Shown: positions 1 to 9,343 of the stretch, one piece after another | Layout of the letters: every line of letters begins with the position of its first letter | Position numbering within the stretch: position 1 is the stretch's first letter | Source: an uncultured Nocardiaceae bacterium | Lineage (GTDB): Bacteria; Actinomycetota; Actinomycetes; Mycobacteriales; Mycobacteriaceae | Direction of reading: 5' to 3' | Assembly: GCA_936936565.1 (NCBI GenBank) | Contig: CAKZIX010000147.1 | Location: 1 to 49,892 of the forward strand | DNA length: 49,892 bases | Notes under the pieces: model-generated | Told to the model about the DNA's origin: nothing | Seen by the model: the letters and a program-made list of their open reading frames with translations, nothing else | Database searches by the model: none | Translations under genes and position numbers: made by a program

Positions 1-77
1 ACGTCCTCAAATTCGAAGAGCAACGCGACCGCATGCTCGCCCGCGAAGCCAAGAAAGCCATGCAGCAAGCGTCGTAG
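1..77 (+). CDS. C-terminal end of an unidentified protein (partial)
   Basis: The reading frame that is open from base 3 ends at TAG 75-77 and encodes the last 24 residues of a protein whose body lies upstream of the window. The tail is charged and helical-looking (KFEEQRDRML, then REAKKAMQQASS), which is not diagnostic of any family. It lies 32 bases before the next start on the same strand, so the two genes may be co-transcribed. Being a real gene end is inferred from codon use and spacing. Confidence 0.5.
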   Translation, partial: VLKFEEQRDRMLAREAKKAMQQAS

Positions 78-109
78 CGACTGCCGTGACGGCAGAGAGG
101 ACTCCGGTC

Positions 110-1828
110 ATGAACGAACAATTCGATGCCGTGGTGATCGGATCCGGAGTCGGCGGGCTCACCGCTGCGGCCTATCTGGCCGCCGCGGGCCGCCGGACCC
201 TGGTGCTCGAGGCCTACGACCTGATCGGCGGCAGCACCCACGCATTCCGGCGGGCGGGCAAGTGGGAATTCGATGTCGGGGTGCACTACCTCGCCGACTG
301 CGGGCCCGACGGCGACATCCCCGCCATTCTGCGCGGTGTCGGCCTCGGCGAGGTGGTCCGGTTCGTGGAGTTGGACCCCACCGGATTCGACCGGATCGTG
401 GTGCCCGGCGCCACGGTTGCGGTGCCGCGCGGGTGGGACAACTTCCGGGCCGCGCTGTGCGCGGCGTTTCCGGCCGAACGACCCGCGATCGACCACGTGA
501 CCGGGATCCTGGAGCGCCTCGGCGGCGCCGCGAACCAGGCGACCTCACCGCGTTCGACCTGGACGTTGGCAACCAGCGGGCTGCGCGCCGGGCTGGCGGC
601 GCGCTGGTCGCTGCGGCCGCTGACGCACCTGCTCGACTCCGTGCCGATGAGCCGGGCGCTGCGCACCGTGCTCACAGTGCATTTCGAGACCTATTCGACG
701 CCACCGAACCGGGTCCCCGCGGTGGTGCACGCGGTGGCGCTGAACACGCTGCTGACGACGGGTGCCTGGTACCCGGCGGGCGGTGGGCAGGTGCTGGCCG
801 CGCGGCTCGGGCAGGCGATCGTCGCCAACGGCGGCGAGATCCGCACTCGCAACCGGGTACGCCGGATCGAGGTCGAAGCCGGTGCGGTGCGCGGGGTGCG
901 ACTCGACGACGGCACGTGCATCGACGCCCCGATCGTGGTGTCGAACGCCGACATCAAGAAGACCTTCACCGACCTCGTCGACGCCCGCCACCTGCGCCGC
1001 CGCACCCGGCGCCGCTTCACGAAGTACCGCATGTCGCTGCCGTACTTCAACAGCTATCTCGGTGTGAACATCGATCTGCGGGCAGCATCGCCGCAGTGCA
1101 ACTATTTCGTGGCGCCGACGACCGACCCGATCGAAGACATCCTCGCCGAACTGGAGAATGCGACGATCCCGGTCGAGACGCGGGTGACGCGCGCCGCGCA
1201 GCGCATGCCGATCTACATCCACCTGTCCAGCGTCAAGGACCCGGACAATCCGCGCACCGCGCCGCCTGGCGGAACCTCGGTCGAGGTGATGGGTGCGGTG
1301 CCGGCGGCGCCGGAACTGTGGGGGCTGCACAGTTGGCCGATCGACGCCAGCTACCAGCAGAACCCGGAGTACCTGCGCTTGAAGAACGTCTGGACCGACA
1401 TCATGGTCGAGCGGCTGCTGCGGGTGTTCCCGCAGGCCGAGGGCCACATCGTCTGGCGGGAGGCGGCCACCCCGTTCACCCAGTCGCGGTTCACCACCGC
1501 CACCGACGGCGCCGGCTACGGGCTGCGCATGTCGCTGAACCAGTTCGGTCCGCTGCGGCCCGGCACGCGCACCGAGATCGACGGCCTGTACCTGGCGGGC
1601 GGCAGCTATTCGTGGGGTCCGACGGTGTCGGGCGCGATGCTGTCGGGCATCCATGCCGCCGGATCGATCCTGGGCGAAGACTTGTACGCGCGAGCCAAGC
1701 GCGGCGAGGTCATGGGCAACCGGCTCGACGACCTCGTCGAGGGCACCGAATTCGACGCGCTGCAGACGGCCAAGCGGCTGGCGGCCCGCCGGACCCGGCG
1801 CACCCGCCGGGTCGTGCGGGTCGGCTGA
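110..1828 (+). CDS. FAD-dependent oxidoreductase, phytoene desaturase / retinol saturase (CrtI-like) family
   Basis: This 572-residue flavoprotein has an N-terminal dinucleotide-binding motif (GSGVGG, residues about 11-16), an acidic residue ending the second strand, and a GGSTHAF segment typical of the phytoene desaturase / all-trans-retinol 13,14-reductase group. It ends with the family's C-terminal FAD contact (LYLAGGSYSWGPTVSGA). The family saturates, desaturates or isomerises isoprenoid chains; the substrate here is unknown. ATG 110 was chosen over GTG 86 because AGAGAGG lies about 10 bases before ATG 110. It converges on the monooxygenase gene across a strong terminator, so its membership of the neighbouring natural-product locus is uncertain. 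Confidence 0.8.
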   Translation: MNEQFDAVVIGSGVGGLTAAAYLAAAGRRTLVLEAYDLIGGSTHAFRRAGKWEFDVGVHYLADCGPDGDIPAILRGVGLGEVVRFVELDPTGFDRIVVPGATVAVPRGWDNFRAALCAAFPAERPAIDHVTGILERLGGAANQATSPRSTWTLATSGLRAGLAARWSLRPLTHLLDSVPMSRALRTVLTVHFETYSTPPNRVPAVVHAVALNTLLTTGAWYPAGGGQVLAARLGQAIVANGGEIRTRNRVRRIEVEAGAVRGVRLDDGTCIDAPIVVSNADIKKTFTDLVDARHLRRRTRRRFTKYRMSLPYFNSYLGVNIDLRAASPQCNYFVAPTTDPIEDILAELENATIPVETRVTRAAQRMPIYIHLSSVKDPDNPRTAPPGGTSVEVMGAVPAAPELWGLHSWPIDASYQQNPEYLRLKNVWTDIMVERLLRVFPQAEGHIVWREAATPFTQSRFTTATDGAGYGLRMSLNQFGPLRPGTRTEIDGLYLAGGSYSWGPTVSGAMLSGIHAAGSILGEDLYARAKRGEVMGNRLDDLVEGTEFDALQTAKRLAARRTRRTRRVVRVG

Positions 1829-1847
1829 GCCCGGCTCCCACCGCGAA

Positions 1848-1879
1848 AGGCCCCCGCGTCGACGCTGACGCGGGGGCCT
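1848..1879. terminator. Bidirectional intrinsic-type terminator hairpin
   Basis: A perfect 13-bp inverted repeat (AGGCCCCCGCGTC / GACGCGGGGGCCT) with a 6-base loop lies between two convergent genes (stops at 1828 and 1893). There is no U tract, which is usual for terminators in GC-rich actinobacteria. Confidence 0.85.
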
Positions 1880-1892
1880 GACACCGGCGCAC

Positions 1893-3455
1893 CTATGCGC
1901 GTCGCGCCACCAACGCCCGGAGCCGCCGGCGCCCAGCCACCGCCGGCTGCTTCGGCAGCGTCGTGAACCGGTAGTGGTCGAAGGGGAAATGCTTGTTACC
2001 CCACCACATTTCGATCGGCGTTGCGATCCGGAACGCGGCGACGTCGCCGTGGTAGTTGACGTTCCAGGTGTTGGAATTGGCGCACGCCGAGCTCAGCCAC
2101 AGCGAACCCTTGGTCCGGCGCAGCATCTGCTCCCAGTACTTGACGTGCGGCTCGCGGCGGACCTCCACCGCCGTCGCACCCACCCGGCGCGCGCGCTGGA
2201 TCGCGCGCACCGCGTGCGCGGTGGTGCATTCGATCGCATTCAGATACGAGATGCCCGACACCGCGTACGGCCCGATCACGCTGAACAGGTTCGGGAAGTT
2301 CGGCACCGAAACGCCCTGGTAGGCCTGGAATCGGTACCGATCCCAGAAGTCGCCGAGCTCGAAGCCGTTGGCGCCGTGCACGGGGAACGGCGGACATTTG
2401 CCCTTCTCCATCTGGCTGAACCCGGTGGCACAGACCAGCACGTCGAGCTCGTGTTCGGTGCCGTCGGCGGTGACGACGCTCGTCGGGGTGATCTTGACGA
2501 TCGACTCGGTCGCCAGGTGCACGTTCTTGCGCCGGAAGGTCCGCAGGTAGTCGCTCGACAGCGCCGGCCGCTTGCAGCCGAGCGCATAGTTGGGCGTCAG
2601 TGCCTCCGCGACCTCACGCTGGCCGGGCAGCGCGCGGCGGTAGGCGCGCCCGCCCACCAGCCGCGCGAAGGTGGCGAGCACCGGCATCTGCCGGTGGAAC
2701 AACCAGAAACTGGTGAACGCGAACTCCATGACGATGGACAGCATCGCGCGGCCGAGGAAACGCAAGCCCGGCACGCGTGCGAACGCCCGGTCCAGCCCCC
2801 AGTCCACCCGGAAGTCCGGCTTCGGAGCGACCCAGATGCCGCGACGCTGGAAAACCGTCAATTCGCTTGCCACTTTTGCCATTTCGGGCACGATCTGCAA
2901 CGCCGAGGCACCGGTTCCGATGATCCCGATGCGCTTGCCCGGATAGCTGTAGTCGTGGTCCCACTGCGCGGAGTGCATGAGCTTGTTGGCGAAGCTGTCG
3001 ATGCCGTCGATGTCGGGCAGCTTCGGGATTTCCAGGCCGCCCAGCGAGGCGATCACATAGCGTGCGGTGAGCTCCTCGCCGGTGTCGAGATCCACCCGCC
3101 AGTGGTGGGCATCGGCGATCCATTCCAGCCCGACGACGGTGGTGCTGAGCCGGAAGTGCGGGTTGAGCCCGAAGGAGTCGGCCACCTGGTGCGCGTAGGC
3201 CTGTACCTCGTTGCCGGGCGCGAACCAGCGGCTCCATACCTTCGGGACTTCGTAGGAAAAGCTGTAGTAGAGAAACGGGATGTCGCAGGCGACGCCGGGA
3301 TAGGTGTTGGCGTACCAGGTGCCGCCGATGTCGGGATGCTTCTCGACGATGACGAAGTTCTCGATCCCGGCCTTCTTCAGCTCGACGCCGGCCCCGATGC
3401 CGCCGAATCCGGCACCGATGACCACTACTTCGTAGACCGGATCTCCCGCAGTCAT
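1893..3455 (-). CDS. Flavin-containing monooxygenase, Baeyer-Villiger (class B) type
   Basis: This 520-residue protein has an N-terminal FAD Rossmann motif (GAGFGG, 14-19), then the type I Baeyer-Villiger signature GGTWYANTYPGVACD (45-59). A variant of the central fingerprint (FANKLMHSAQWD, about 155-166) and a second NADPH-binding Rossmann motif (GTGASA, about 180) follow. Such enzymes insert oxygen next to a ketone or oxidise heteroatoms (N or S) using NADPH and O2. The start ATG overlaps the stop of the upstream halogenase gene (ATGA), so the two are translationally coupled. In this locus, oxidation of a lipid ketone or of an amine nitrogen are both possible; the sequence does not decide. 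Confidence 0.85.
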   Translation of the reverse strand: MTAGDPVYEVVVIGAGFGGIGAGVELKKAGIENFVIVEKHPDIGGTWYANTYPGVACDIPFLYYSFSYEVPKVWSRWFAPGNEVQAYAHQVADSFGLNPHFRLSTTVVGLEWIADAHHWRVDLDTGEELTARYVIASLGGLEIPKLPDIDGIDSFANKLMHSAQWDHDYSYPGKRIGIIGTGASALQIVPEMAKVASELTVFQRRGIWVAPKPDFRVDWGLDRAFARVPGLRFLGRAMLSIVMEFAFTSFWLFHRQMPVLATFARLVGGRAYRRALPGQREVAEALTPNYALGCKRPALSSDYLRTFRRKNVHLATESIVKITPTSVVTADGTEHELDVLVCATGFSQMEKGKCPPFPVHGANGFELGDFWDRYRFQAYQGVSVPNFPNLFSVIGPYAVSGISYLNAIECTTAHAVRAIQRARRVGATAVEVRREPHVKYWEQMLRRTKGSLWLSSACANSNTWNVNYHGDVAAFRIATPIEMWWGNKHFPFDHYRFTTLPKQPAVAGRRRLRALVARRA

Positions 3456-5227
3456 CGCACAGCCCTCTGGCGACGCCGGCTGCCCATCCGATGCCAGTCG
3501 CGGTTGCCGACGACGAACATGTCGCGGGTGGCCTGATAGACGTTGGTGCCGCTGCGCTTCAATTCCGCACCGTAGAAGCGCAGCGTCTCCTGCACGGCGA
3601 CCTGCACGATCACCGTGAAGAACTTTCCGCGCACGTGCGGCGGGCTGTTGAAACGGCCCCACACGATCAGCCGCAGCAGCGGCAGCAGCGAGAACGTGCG
3701 CGCGGGATTGCGGCATTCGGGGTCGAGCATCTTCATCGGGCCGGGCGAGAGCCCGCTGTCGGCGATGGCGGTGTAGATCCGCCGGGCCGCCTCGGGCGCC
3801 TCGATGTCCTTGTCGCGGTAGTCCTGCATGATCGCGCTCGCCGTGCGCATCAAGGTGGCGTGCGCCGGATTGTCGATCGCCTGCGCCCCCCGGTACGGCT
3901 GCTGCTCGAGCACCTCGAACGCGCGGCGGTCCTTGGTCTTTTCGTAGGCGAACACGGCCTGAATCTGCACACTGGAGCCGTAGATCGTGCCCAGCGCCCA
4001 CACCCGGTGCCAGGCGTTCCACAACTCGAAATCGTCGAACGCCGTGTAGGAATTGCTGACGAGCGTGTCGTAATAGGCGAATGCGTTCTTCGTCCAGGTC
4101 TGGACGTACTCGAACCGGTCCACGCTGAAATCGTCTTCGCGCACCGCATCGATGAGCCGCTGACCGAGCGCGATGAGCGACAGGCCGGTGACCGCAAGGC
4201 CGCTGGAGAACAGCGGATCGATGAAATCCGATGCGTGCGGCAGCAGGCACCAGCGCTCGCCGACCAGTTGCCGCGACGAGAATTGGCTGCGCGTGCTCGC
4301 CACGAAGGGCCGGACCGCCTGCGCATTCTTCATCTGTGCGTAGAAATCGGGGAATCGGCGGATATGCGCCCAGAATTCTTCTTCGGGTGTCTCACCGTCG
4401 CGCATCGGGTACTGGTCGATATCCAGATTGATGCCGACGCTGCACAATTTGCTCGTGGAATTGACGTGATTGTCGAAAGGGATCACCCACGCCCAGCCGC
4501 CCTTGAACATGTGGTGCAGGGTGCCTTCGGCAAACGGGCTCGGCATCTTGTGTTCGCTGCGCGGCGGGGCGATGCTGTCGAATGGTTCGACGCCGACGAA
4601 GTGGCTGAAGATCGTGCGCGAGCGCGTCTTGAACTCCGGATCCACGCGCAGCTGCAGCTGCTCGCCCAGCACGCTCTTCATGCCGCCGGCGTCGACGACG
4701 AACTTGGCGCGGTAGTCGCCGCGGTTCGCGGTGTGCAGGGTCGCCCCGTCGGCGTCGAAGTCGACCCCGGTGACCGGCGAATTCGTGACGCCGACCGCGC
4801 CGTAGGACAGGGCCACCTGGTACATGTACGCATCGACGTCCTGGCGCAGGAAATGCGAGTCCGGGCCGATCGGCGGGCTCCAGGTGGGCACCTGTGTGCA
4901 TTGCGTGGCGCGGAAGCGCTCGCCCTCTTCGTGCCAGACGAAGCTGAAGTTGCGCTTGATGCCGGATCCGGTGCTGACATGCCGGCGCAATTTGCCGTGG
5001 GTGGTCAGGTTGCGGATCTCCGGGACGTCGTATTTCTGCGCCAGCGCCCGAAAACCGAGGGTGGTCTCCGATACCGTCGATTCGCCGATGGTGAACCGGG
5101 GGTGGCTACCGGCCTCGATGAGCACGGTACTTATCCCGTGCCGGGCCAGAATGCTGCCCAGGGTCGAGCCGCCGATACCGCCACCGACTATTGCCACATC
5201 GAAAGTCTTGCGTTCGGTGTCCAACAT
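3452..5227 (-). CDS. Flavin-dependent halogenase (first of two paralogues)
   Basis: This 591-residue flavoprotein has GGGIGG at 15-20, a RFTIGEST segment at 44-51, the halogenase hallmark WxWxIP as WAWVIP at 245-250, and the FxxPxxSxG motif as FIDPLFSSG at about 335-343. The family uses FADH2 from a flavin reductase, O2 and chloride or bromide to halogenate electron-rich carbon, free or carrier-bound. A candidate reductase is encoded at 16183-16707. The paralogue at 10448-12286 aligns along its length. ATG 5227 is preceded by GGGAGA. The C-terminal extension of about 180 residues after the FxxPxxSxG motif may set the substrate. Halide use and substrate are not determined by the sequence. Confidence 0.82.
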   Translation of the reverse strand: MLDTERKTFDVAIVGGGIGGSTLGSILARHGISTVLIEAGSHPRFTIGESTVSETTLGFRALAQKYDVPEIRNLTTHGKLRRHVSTGSGIKRNFSFVWHEEGERFRATQCTQVPTWSPPIGPDSHFLRQDVDAYMYQVALSYGAVGVTNSPVTGVDFDADGATLHTANRGDYRAKFVVDAGGMKSVLGEQLQLRVDPEFKTRSRTIFSHFVGVEPFDSIAPPRSEHKMPSPFAEGTLHHMFKGGWAWVIPFDNHVNSTSKLCSVGINLDIDQYPMRDGETPEEEFWAHIRRFPDFYAQMKNAQAVRPFVASTRSQFSSRQLVGERWCLLPHASDFIDPLFSSGLAVTGLSLIALGQRLIDAVREDDFSVDRFEYVQTWTKNAFAYYDTLVSNSYTAFDDFELWNAWHRVWALGTIYGSSVQIQAVFAYEKTKDRRAFEVLEQQPYRGAQAIDNPAHATLMRTASAIMQDYRDKDIEAPEAARRIYTAIADSGLSPGPMKMLDPECRNPARTFSLLPLLRLIVWGRFNSPPHVRGKFFTVIVQVAVQETLRFYGAELKRSGTNVYQATRDMFVVGNRDWHRMGSRRRQRAVR

Positions 5228-5363
5228 TTTCGAAATCTCCCTTGCCCTGGCGATCGAATGCCACGCGATCGGTTTGGGGCGACTCGATCGATCGCACTGA
5301 AACGCTGTACCGGTGCCATGCTGGCAGTCCGGTCTGACTGCCCGTCCACAGCAGCGACCGCGA

Positions 5364-5381
5364 CGTTTCAGCGGCCTTTCA
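5364..5381 (-). promoter_or_regulatory. SARP-type direct repeat upstream of the first halogenase
   Basis: Read on the minus strand: TGAAAGG, CCGC, TGAAACG, that is two 7-mers repeated with an 11-bp period. The same layout, including the CCGC or CCAC spacer, occurs at 12335 and 23038. Direct repeats of 11-bp period upstream of the -10 box are the usual binding sites of SARP activators such as the one at 27691-28629. No good -10 is visible at the classical 8-bp distance here. Confidence 0.5.
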
Positions 5382-5483
5382 TATGCTTTGCACGGAAAAC
5401 TTTCGGCTTCCGGAAGCCTGTTTTCCGGCGGCGTTGCAGACTGCGAGTCGACGATCGACCCGCGGTTGACTACAATCGACGGA

Positions 5484-6095
5484 GTGAGTGAGGTCGCAAC
5501 CAGCCGGCGGGATATGTACGCCGCCATGACGAAGGCGGCCATTCTGGACGCAGCCCGCTCGCTATTTGTGAGCCGCGGATTCGACGCCACGTCGGTCGAC
5601 GACATCGCCCGCGAATCCCAGGTCTCCAAGGGTGCGGTGTATCACCATTTTCAGGACAAGCAGGAAGTCTTCGTCGAGGTCTATCGCGGCGCCGAGCAGG
5701 CCGTCGTCGCCGCCGTCGCCGAAGCCGTCGCCCAGCCCGGCCTGCAGCCGTGGGAGCAGATCGAGACGGCCACCCGCGCGGCCTTGCACGCCTACGCCAC
5801 CGACCACGCGGCGCGGGTGCTGATGCGCCAGGCCCCCCAGGTGATCGGGCAGGACCGTACCCGCGAGCTGGACGCCGAACTGGCGCTGCCACTGGTCACC
5901 GGCCTGCTCGCCGAGATGGCTCGCCTCGGCGAGTTGCGGTCCGTGGATCTCGATTCCGCGGCGCTGCTCGTGTTCCACCTCGTCTCGGACGCCGCCATGA
6001 CCATCACCATGGCGCCGGATCCCGATGCCGCGTTGTCGGCAGTGACGACGGTGATGCTGAACATGCTCGGCGGGCTGCGGCAACCGCCCGCGTGA
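5484..6095 (+). CDS. TetR-family transcriptional regulator
   Basis: This protein of about 203 residues has an N-terminal TetR helix-turn-helix (AILDAARSLFVSRGFDATSVDDIA, then VSKGAVYHHFQDKQEVF, about residues 17-65) and a helical ligand-binding C-terminal domain. GTG 5484 was chosen because TACAAT (5471-5476) lies seven bases upstream, the arrangement of a leaderless actinobacterial mRNA; ATG 5514 is an alternative start. The gene is divergent from the halogenase-monooxygenase operon across 256 bases, so it is a natural candidate to repress that operon and itself. The ligand is unknown. Confidence 0.88.
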   Translation: MSEVATSRRDMYAAMTKAAILDAARSLFVSRGFDATSVDDIARESQVSKGAVYHHFQDKQEVFVEVYRGAEQAVVAAVAEAVAQPGLQPWEQIETATRAALHAYATDHAARVLMRQAPQVIGQDRTRELDAELALPLVTGLLAEMARLGELRSVDLDSAALLVFHLVSDAAMTITMAPDPDAALSAVTTVMLNMLGGLRQPPA

Positions 6096-6182
6096 AACCG
6101 GTGCCGCGGCCCGATCAGGTCGCGGTCAGGCCGTCCTGATTGTGTGGTAATCCTCAGCCGCACAACCACATTGGAGGCCGAC

Positions 6183-6980
6183 ATGCCTACCCGTTCCGAC
6201 CCGTGGCCACCCGGTACGCCGTGCTGGGTGGAGGCGGTCACCGACGACCTCGCAACCACGATCCGGTTCTACAGCGAGCTGCTGGGCTGGGACGTCGACG
6301 CCACCCCCGACGCGACGGGCCGCCACTACGCGACCAAGAACGGGCACCCGGTCGCGGCCGTGATGGCCACCACCCCACAGCGCCCGGCCGTCGGCTGGAC
6401 CACCTACATCGCCGGCGCCGACCTGGCGGCGGGCGCGGCGGAGGTCACGCGCCGCGGCGGACGTGTGGTGGCCGAGCCGACCCGCTTCGGTGATCGGGGC
6501 AGTGCGGTGGTGCTGGCCGATCCCGCCGGGGCGGAATTCGGCATCTGGCAGGCCGGCGCGCAGGTGGGATCCACGCTGTACAACGAGCCGGGCGCCTACT
6601 GCTGGAACGACCTGCACACCGCCGACTACGACGCCGCCCGCGAGTTCTACGCGTCGGTGTTCGGATACGAGTACAAGGAAATTGGCGACGGCGTGCACTT
6701 CGCATACTCGATGTTCCTGGTCGACGGCAGCGGCGAAGGCGTCGGCGGGATGCACCGCACCGGGGCAGACGAGCCGCCCTACTGGCTGACCTGGTTCACC
6801 GTCGCCGACACCGACACCGCGGTGCAGGCCGCGACCGAACTCGGCGCGACGGTTGTGATCGGCCCGACCGACAGCCCGTTCGGCCGGATGTCGCTGCTGC
6901 TGGGCACGCGCCAGGAGCGATTCGTGCTGCTCGATCCGCGCACCGTGTCGGACACGCTCACCGATCCGACGGCGCGCTGA
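6183..6980 (+). CDS. Two-domain VOC (glyoxalase/bleomycin-resistance) protein
   Basis: This 265-residue protein consists of two repeated VOC modules (about 10-125 and 135-255), each with the typical start pattern (RFYSELLGWDV; REFYASVFGYEY). It resembles the mycobacterial CFP30/CFP32 (Rv0577) type of double-VOC protein. The fold binds a metal and serves as glyoxalase, dioxygenase or drug-binding resistance protein; the specific role is not visible. GGAGG ends six bases before ATG 6183. It follows TetR by 87 bases on the same strand. Its 3' end overlaps the convergent oxidase gene by 23 bases. Confidence 0.8.
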   Translation: MPTRSDPWPPGTPCWVEAVTDDLATTIRFYSELLGWDVDATPDATGRHYATKNGHPVAAVMATTPQRPAVGWTTYIAGADLAAGAAEVTRRGGRVVAEPTRFGDRGSAVVLADPAGAEFGIWQAGAQVGSTLYNEPGAYCWNDLHTADYDAAREFYASVFGYEYKEIGDGVHFAYSMFLVDGSGEGVGGMHRTGADEPPYWLTWFTVADTDTAVQAATELGATVVIGPTDSPFGRMSLLLGTRQERFVLLDPRTVSDTLTDPTAR

Positions 6981-8283
6981 ACCTGCGCTGAGCCTGCTTC
7001 GAGACGTGCGCGAGGTAGCGGTCGAGCGCGAAGTTGGTCAGCGGGCTGGCGGGCAGCTTCTTTCCCGCCACCCGCGACCACGGCAGCGCCAGCTCGGTAC
7101 CCGCGCCGGCCCACCGGGCCAGATGTGCGCCGGCCTGCAGCGAATACGCCAGACCGTGGCCGCAGCAGCCGCCCGCGAACGCGACGTCCGGATTCGCCGG
7201 ATCGCACCCGAGCACCGGATATTCGTCGAGGGTCATCCCGATCGGGCCCGACCACGACGACGCGATGCGCGCCTGCGCCAGCTCGGGATGCAACCGCTGC
7301 AAGGCGGCATCCAGGTAGCGCGGCGACAGCGGCGCCGAGCCGGCGATGCCGCGCGCGGTCGCACCGCCGCCGACCAGCACCCGCCCGTCCGAGGTCAGCC
7401 GGTAGTACGCGTTGAGCGTTCCGGCCTCGATCATCGGTTCGGTGCGCAGGCCCTGCAGTGCGGCCGCCGCACCGGCGGTCAGCGGCGCGGAGGCACCGGC
7501 CTGCACCCGTAGCCCGACGACACCGGGCGTCAGCCGCAAGCCGGCGCCGTAGGCGTTGACCGCCACCACGACCCGCCCGGCGATCAGCGTGCCCGCGCCG
7601 GTCTCCACGATGGTCGTCGCGGTGCCGCGCCGCAGCAGCCGCACCGGGCTGCCCTCGTAGATGGTCACCCCGCGCGCCTCGGCCACCCGGGCCAGCTCGC
7701 AGGTCAGCGCCGCCGGGTCGACCGTCGCCGCGCCGTCGTAGCGCAACCCGCTCCGATATCCCGACGCATGCGCCGGCAACTGCCCCGGCGCCACGAACGA
7801 AATGTCGTCGAGCCCGAGATCGGCGGCCGCGCCCGCCTCGTCCAGCTGGCCCACCGCAGCGTCTCGGTCGCCGGCCACCACCAGCTGCGAGCCGGTGACC
7901 AGCTCGCAGGCCAGGCCGTACTGCTCGATCATGGCCACGCTGCGGCGCACGGCAGCCGCCGACCACCGGTAGATCTCGCGCGTGACGTCGTCGCCGAAAC
8001 GCTTGCGCGTGCCGACGAGTCCGGGCCCCAGACGGGGGCCGAGCAGCCCGGTCCCCCGTCCGCTCGCACCCGCCGCCACGTGCTCGGCATCGACGACCAC
8101 CACGCTGGATGCACCCAACTCGGACAGCGCGACCGCCGTCGACAGCCCGGCGAGTCCCGCACCGACGACGGCGACGTCGCAACTGCGGACCCCGACGAGG
8201 GGCGGCCGGGTCCGGGCCGGCTGGGCCTGCCACACCGAGCGCGTCCGGTCCGCGGTTGTCGTCATCACCGTCGCCCCCGTCAC
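6958..8283 (-). CDS. FAD-dependent amine/amino-acid oxidase (DAO family), first of two
   Basis: The protein is 441 residues from GTG 8283; ATG 8265, preceded by a G-rich stretch, is an alternative start. It has an FAD-binding motif (VVGAGLAGLS, about 40-49), an E/D-ending strand and GASGRGTG, then the C-terminal FAD contact GGCCGHGLAYS. The layout is that of glycine oxidase, sarcosine oxidase and gamma-glutamylputrescine oxidase, which oxidise C-N bonds of primary or secondary amines. It is the last gene of the halogenase 2 - desaturase - ketosynthase operon (10-base gap from the ketosynthase). A paralogue lies at 14787-16169. An amine or N-N-containing intermediate would be a logical substrate, but that is inference. 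Confidence 0.8.
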   Translation of the reverse strand: MTGATVMTTTADRTRSVWQAQPARTRPPLVGVRSCDVAVVGAGLAGLSTAVALSELGASSVVVVDAEHVAAGASGRGTGLLGPRLGPGLVGTRKRFGDDVTREIYRWSAAAVRRSVAMIEQYGLACELVTGSQLVVAGDRDAAVGQLDEAGAAADLGLDDISFVAPGQLPAHASGYRSGLRYDGAATVDPAALTCELARVAEARGVTIYEGSPVRLLRRGTATTIVETGAGTLIAGRVVVAVNAYGAGLRLTPGVVGLRVQAGASAPLTAGAAAALQGLRTEPMIEAGTLNAYYRLTSDGRVLVGGGATARGIAGSAPLSPRYLDAALQRLHPELAQARIASSWSGPIGMTLDEYPVLGCDPANPDVAFAGGCCGHGLAYSLQAGAHLARWAGAGTELALPWSRVAGKKLPASPLTNFALDRYLAHVSKQAQRRFSAPSDR

Positions 8284-8293
8284 GATCCGACCG

Positions 8294-9331
8294 TCAGGCC
8301 GCCGCGCTCGCGACGACGATCCGCGGCAAGCGCACCACCTGCGAGGCGTAGGTCAGTCCGGCACCGAAAGCGATCAGCAACGCGACGTCGCCCGGCTGGG
8401 CGCTGCCCGTCCGCAGCAACGACTCCATCGCCAGCGGTATCGACGCGGCCGACGTGTTGCCGGTCTCGACGATGTCGTTGGCCACCGCGCACGTGTCGGG
8501 CAGCCCGAGCACCCGCGCCATCACCTCGATGATCCGGCCGTTGGCCTGGTGCGGAACGAGCGCGTCGAGCTCCTCCACAGCCACACCGGCTCGATCGAGT
8601 GCGGCACGGCACACCTTCTCGAGCGAGTGCGCCGCCCAGCGGAACACCGACGTGCCCTCCATCGTCAGGTACGGGCGCACCGCGTCGAGTCCCTTGGCGT
8701 CGATCTCGGCGAAGAACTCCATCCAGTCCTTGTTCTGGCGGATGGCGGTGTGCCGGGTGCCGTCCGAGCCCCACACGGTCGGGCCGATGCCCGGCGTGTC
8801 GGATGGTCCGACCACCACCGCACCGGCCCCGTCGGCGAACAGGAACGCTGTCCCTCGATCGGTGAAATCGACTGTGTCGGTGAGCTTTTCGACACCGATG
8901 ACCAGCACATAGCGAGCCGTGCCGCAGCGCACCAGATCGGTTGCCAGCGTCACCGCGTGACAGAACCCGGCACAGCCGGCCGACACGTCGAAGGCGGCCA
9001 CATCGTCCATGCCCAGCTCGGTGGCGATGCGCGGGGCGGCCGCCGGGGTCAGCAACAGCCACGTCGAGGTCGCCACGATCACGCAGCCGATCTGATCGGC
9101 GGCGATGCCGGCCGAGGCCAGCGCGGGCTTGGCGGCGGCCACACTCATCGAGATCACCGTCTCGCTGTCACCGGCGCGGCGGCGCGACTTGATGCCCGAC
9201 CGCGACTCGATCCAGTCCGGGGTGCACCCGATGCCCGCCGCGATGTCCTCGTTGCTCACCACCTGCTCGGGGCGGTATACCCCCAGCCCGAGCATGGCGG
9301 CATCGGCGAGCTTCGTTCCTTCCGACAACAT
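8294..9331 (-). CDS. Beta-ketoacyl-ACP synthase III (FabH/KAS III-like)
   Basis: This 345-residue thiolase-fold protein has the complete KAS III triad: Cys120 in SAGCAGF, His261 in VPHQAN and Asn292 in ETGNTSAAS. FabH-type enzymes condense an acyl-CoA with malonyl-ACP, or in secondary metabolism transfer or condense acyl groups. No ACP, ketoreductase or other chain-extension gene is visible in the window, so it must borrow housekeeping fatty acid synthase partners or act as an acyltransferase. GGAGG ends five bases before ATG 9331. It lies 12 bases after the desaturase gene in the same operon, which supports a lipid-derived product. Confidence 0.88.
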   Translation of the reverse strand: MLSEGTKLADAAMLGLGVYRPEQVVSNEDIAAGIGCTPDWIESRSGIKSRRRAGDSETVISMSVAAAKPALASAGIAADQIGCVIVATSTWLLLTPAAAPRIATELGMDDVAAFDVSAGCAGFCHAVTLATDLVRCGTARYVLVIGVEKLTDTVDFTDRGTAFLFADGAGAVVVGPSDTPGIGPTVWGSDGTRHTAIRQNKDWMEFFAEIDAKGLDAVRPYLTMEGTSVFRWAAHSLEKVCRAALDRAGVAVEELDALVPHQANGRIIEVMARVLGLPDTCAVANDIVETGNTSAASIPLAMESLLRTGSAQPGDVALLIAFGAGLTYASQVVRLPRIVVASAAA

Positions 9332-9343
9332 GATTCCTCCGCA

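Noticed and set aside
3452..5227. Geranylgeranyl reductase family
   Set aside because: The FAD fold is shared, but WAWVIP and FIDPLFSSG are halogenase motifs.
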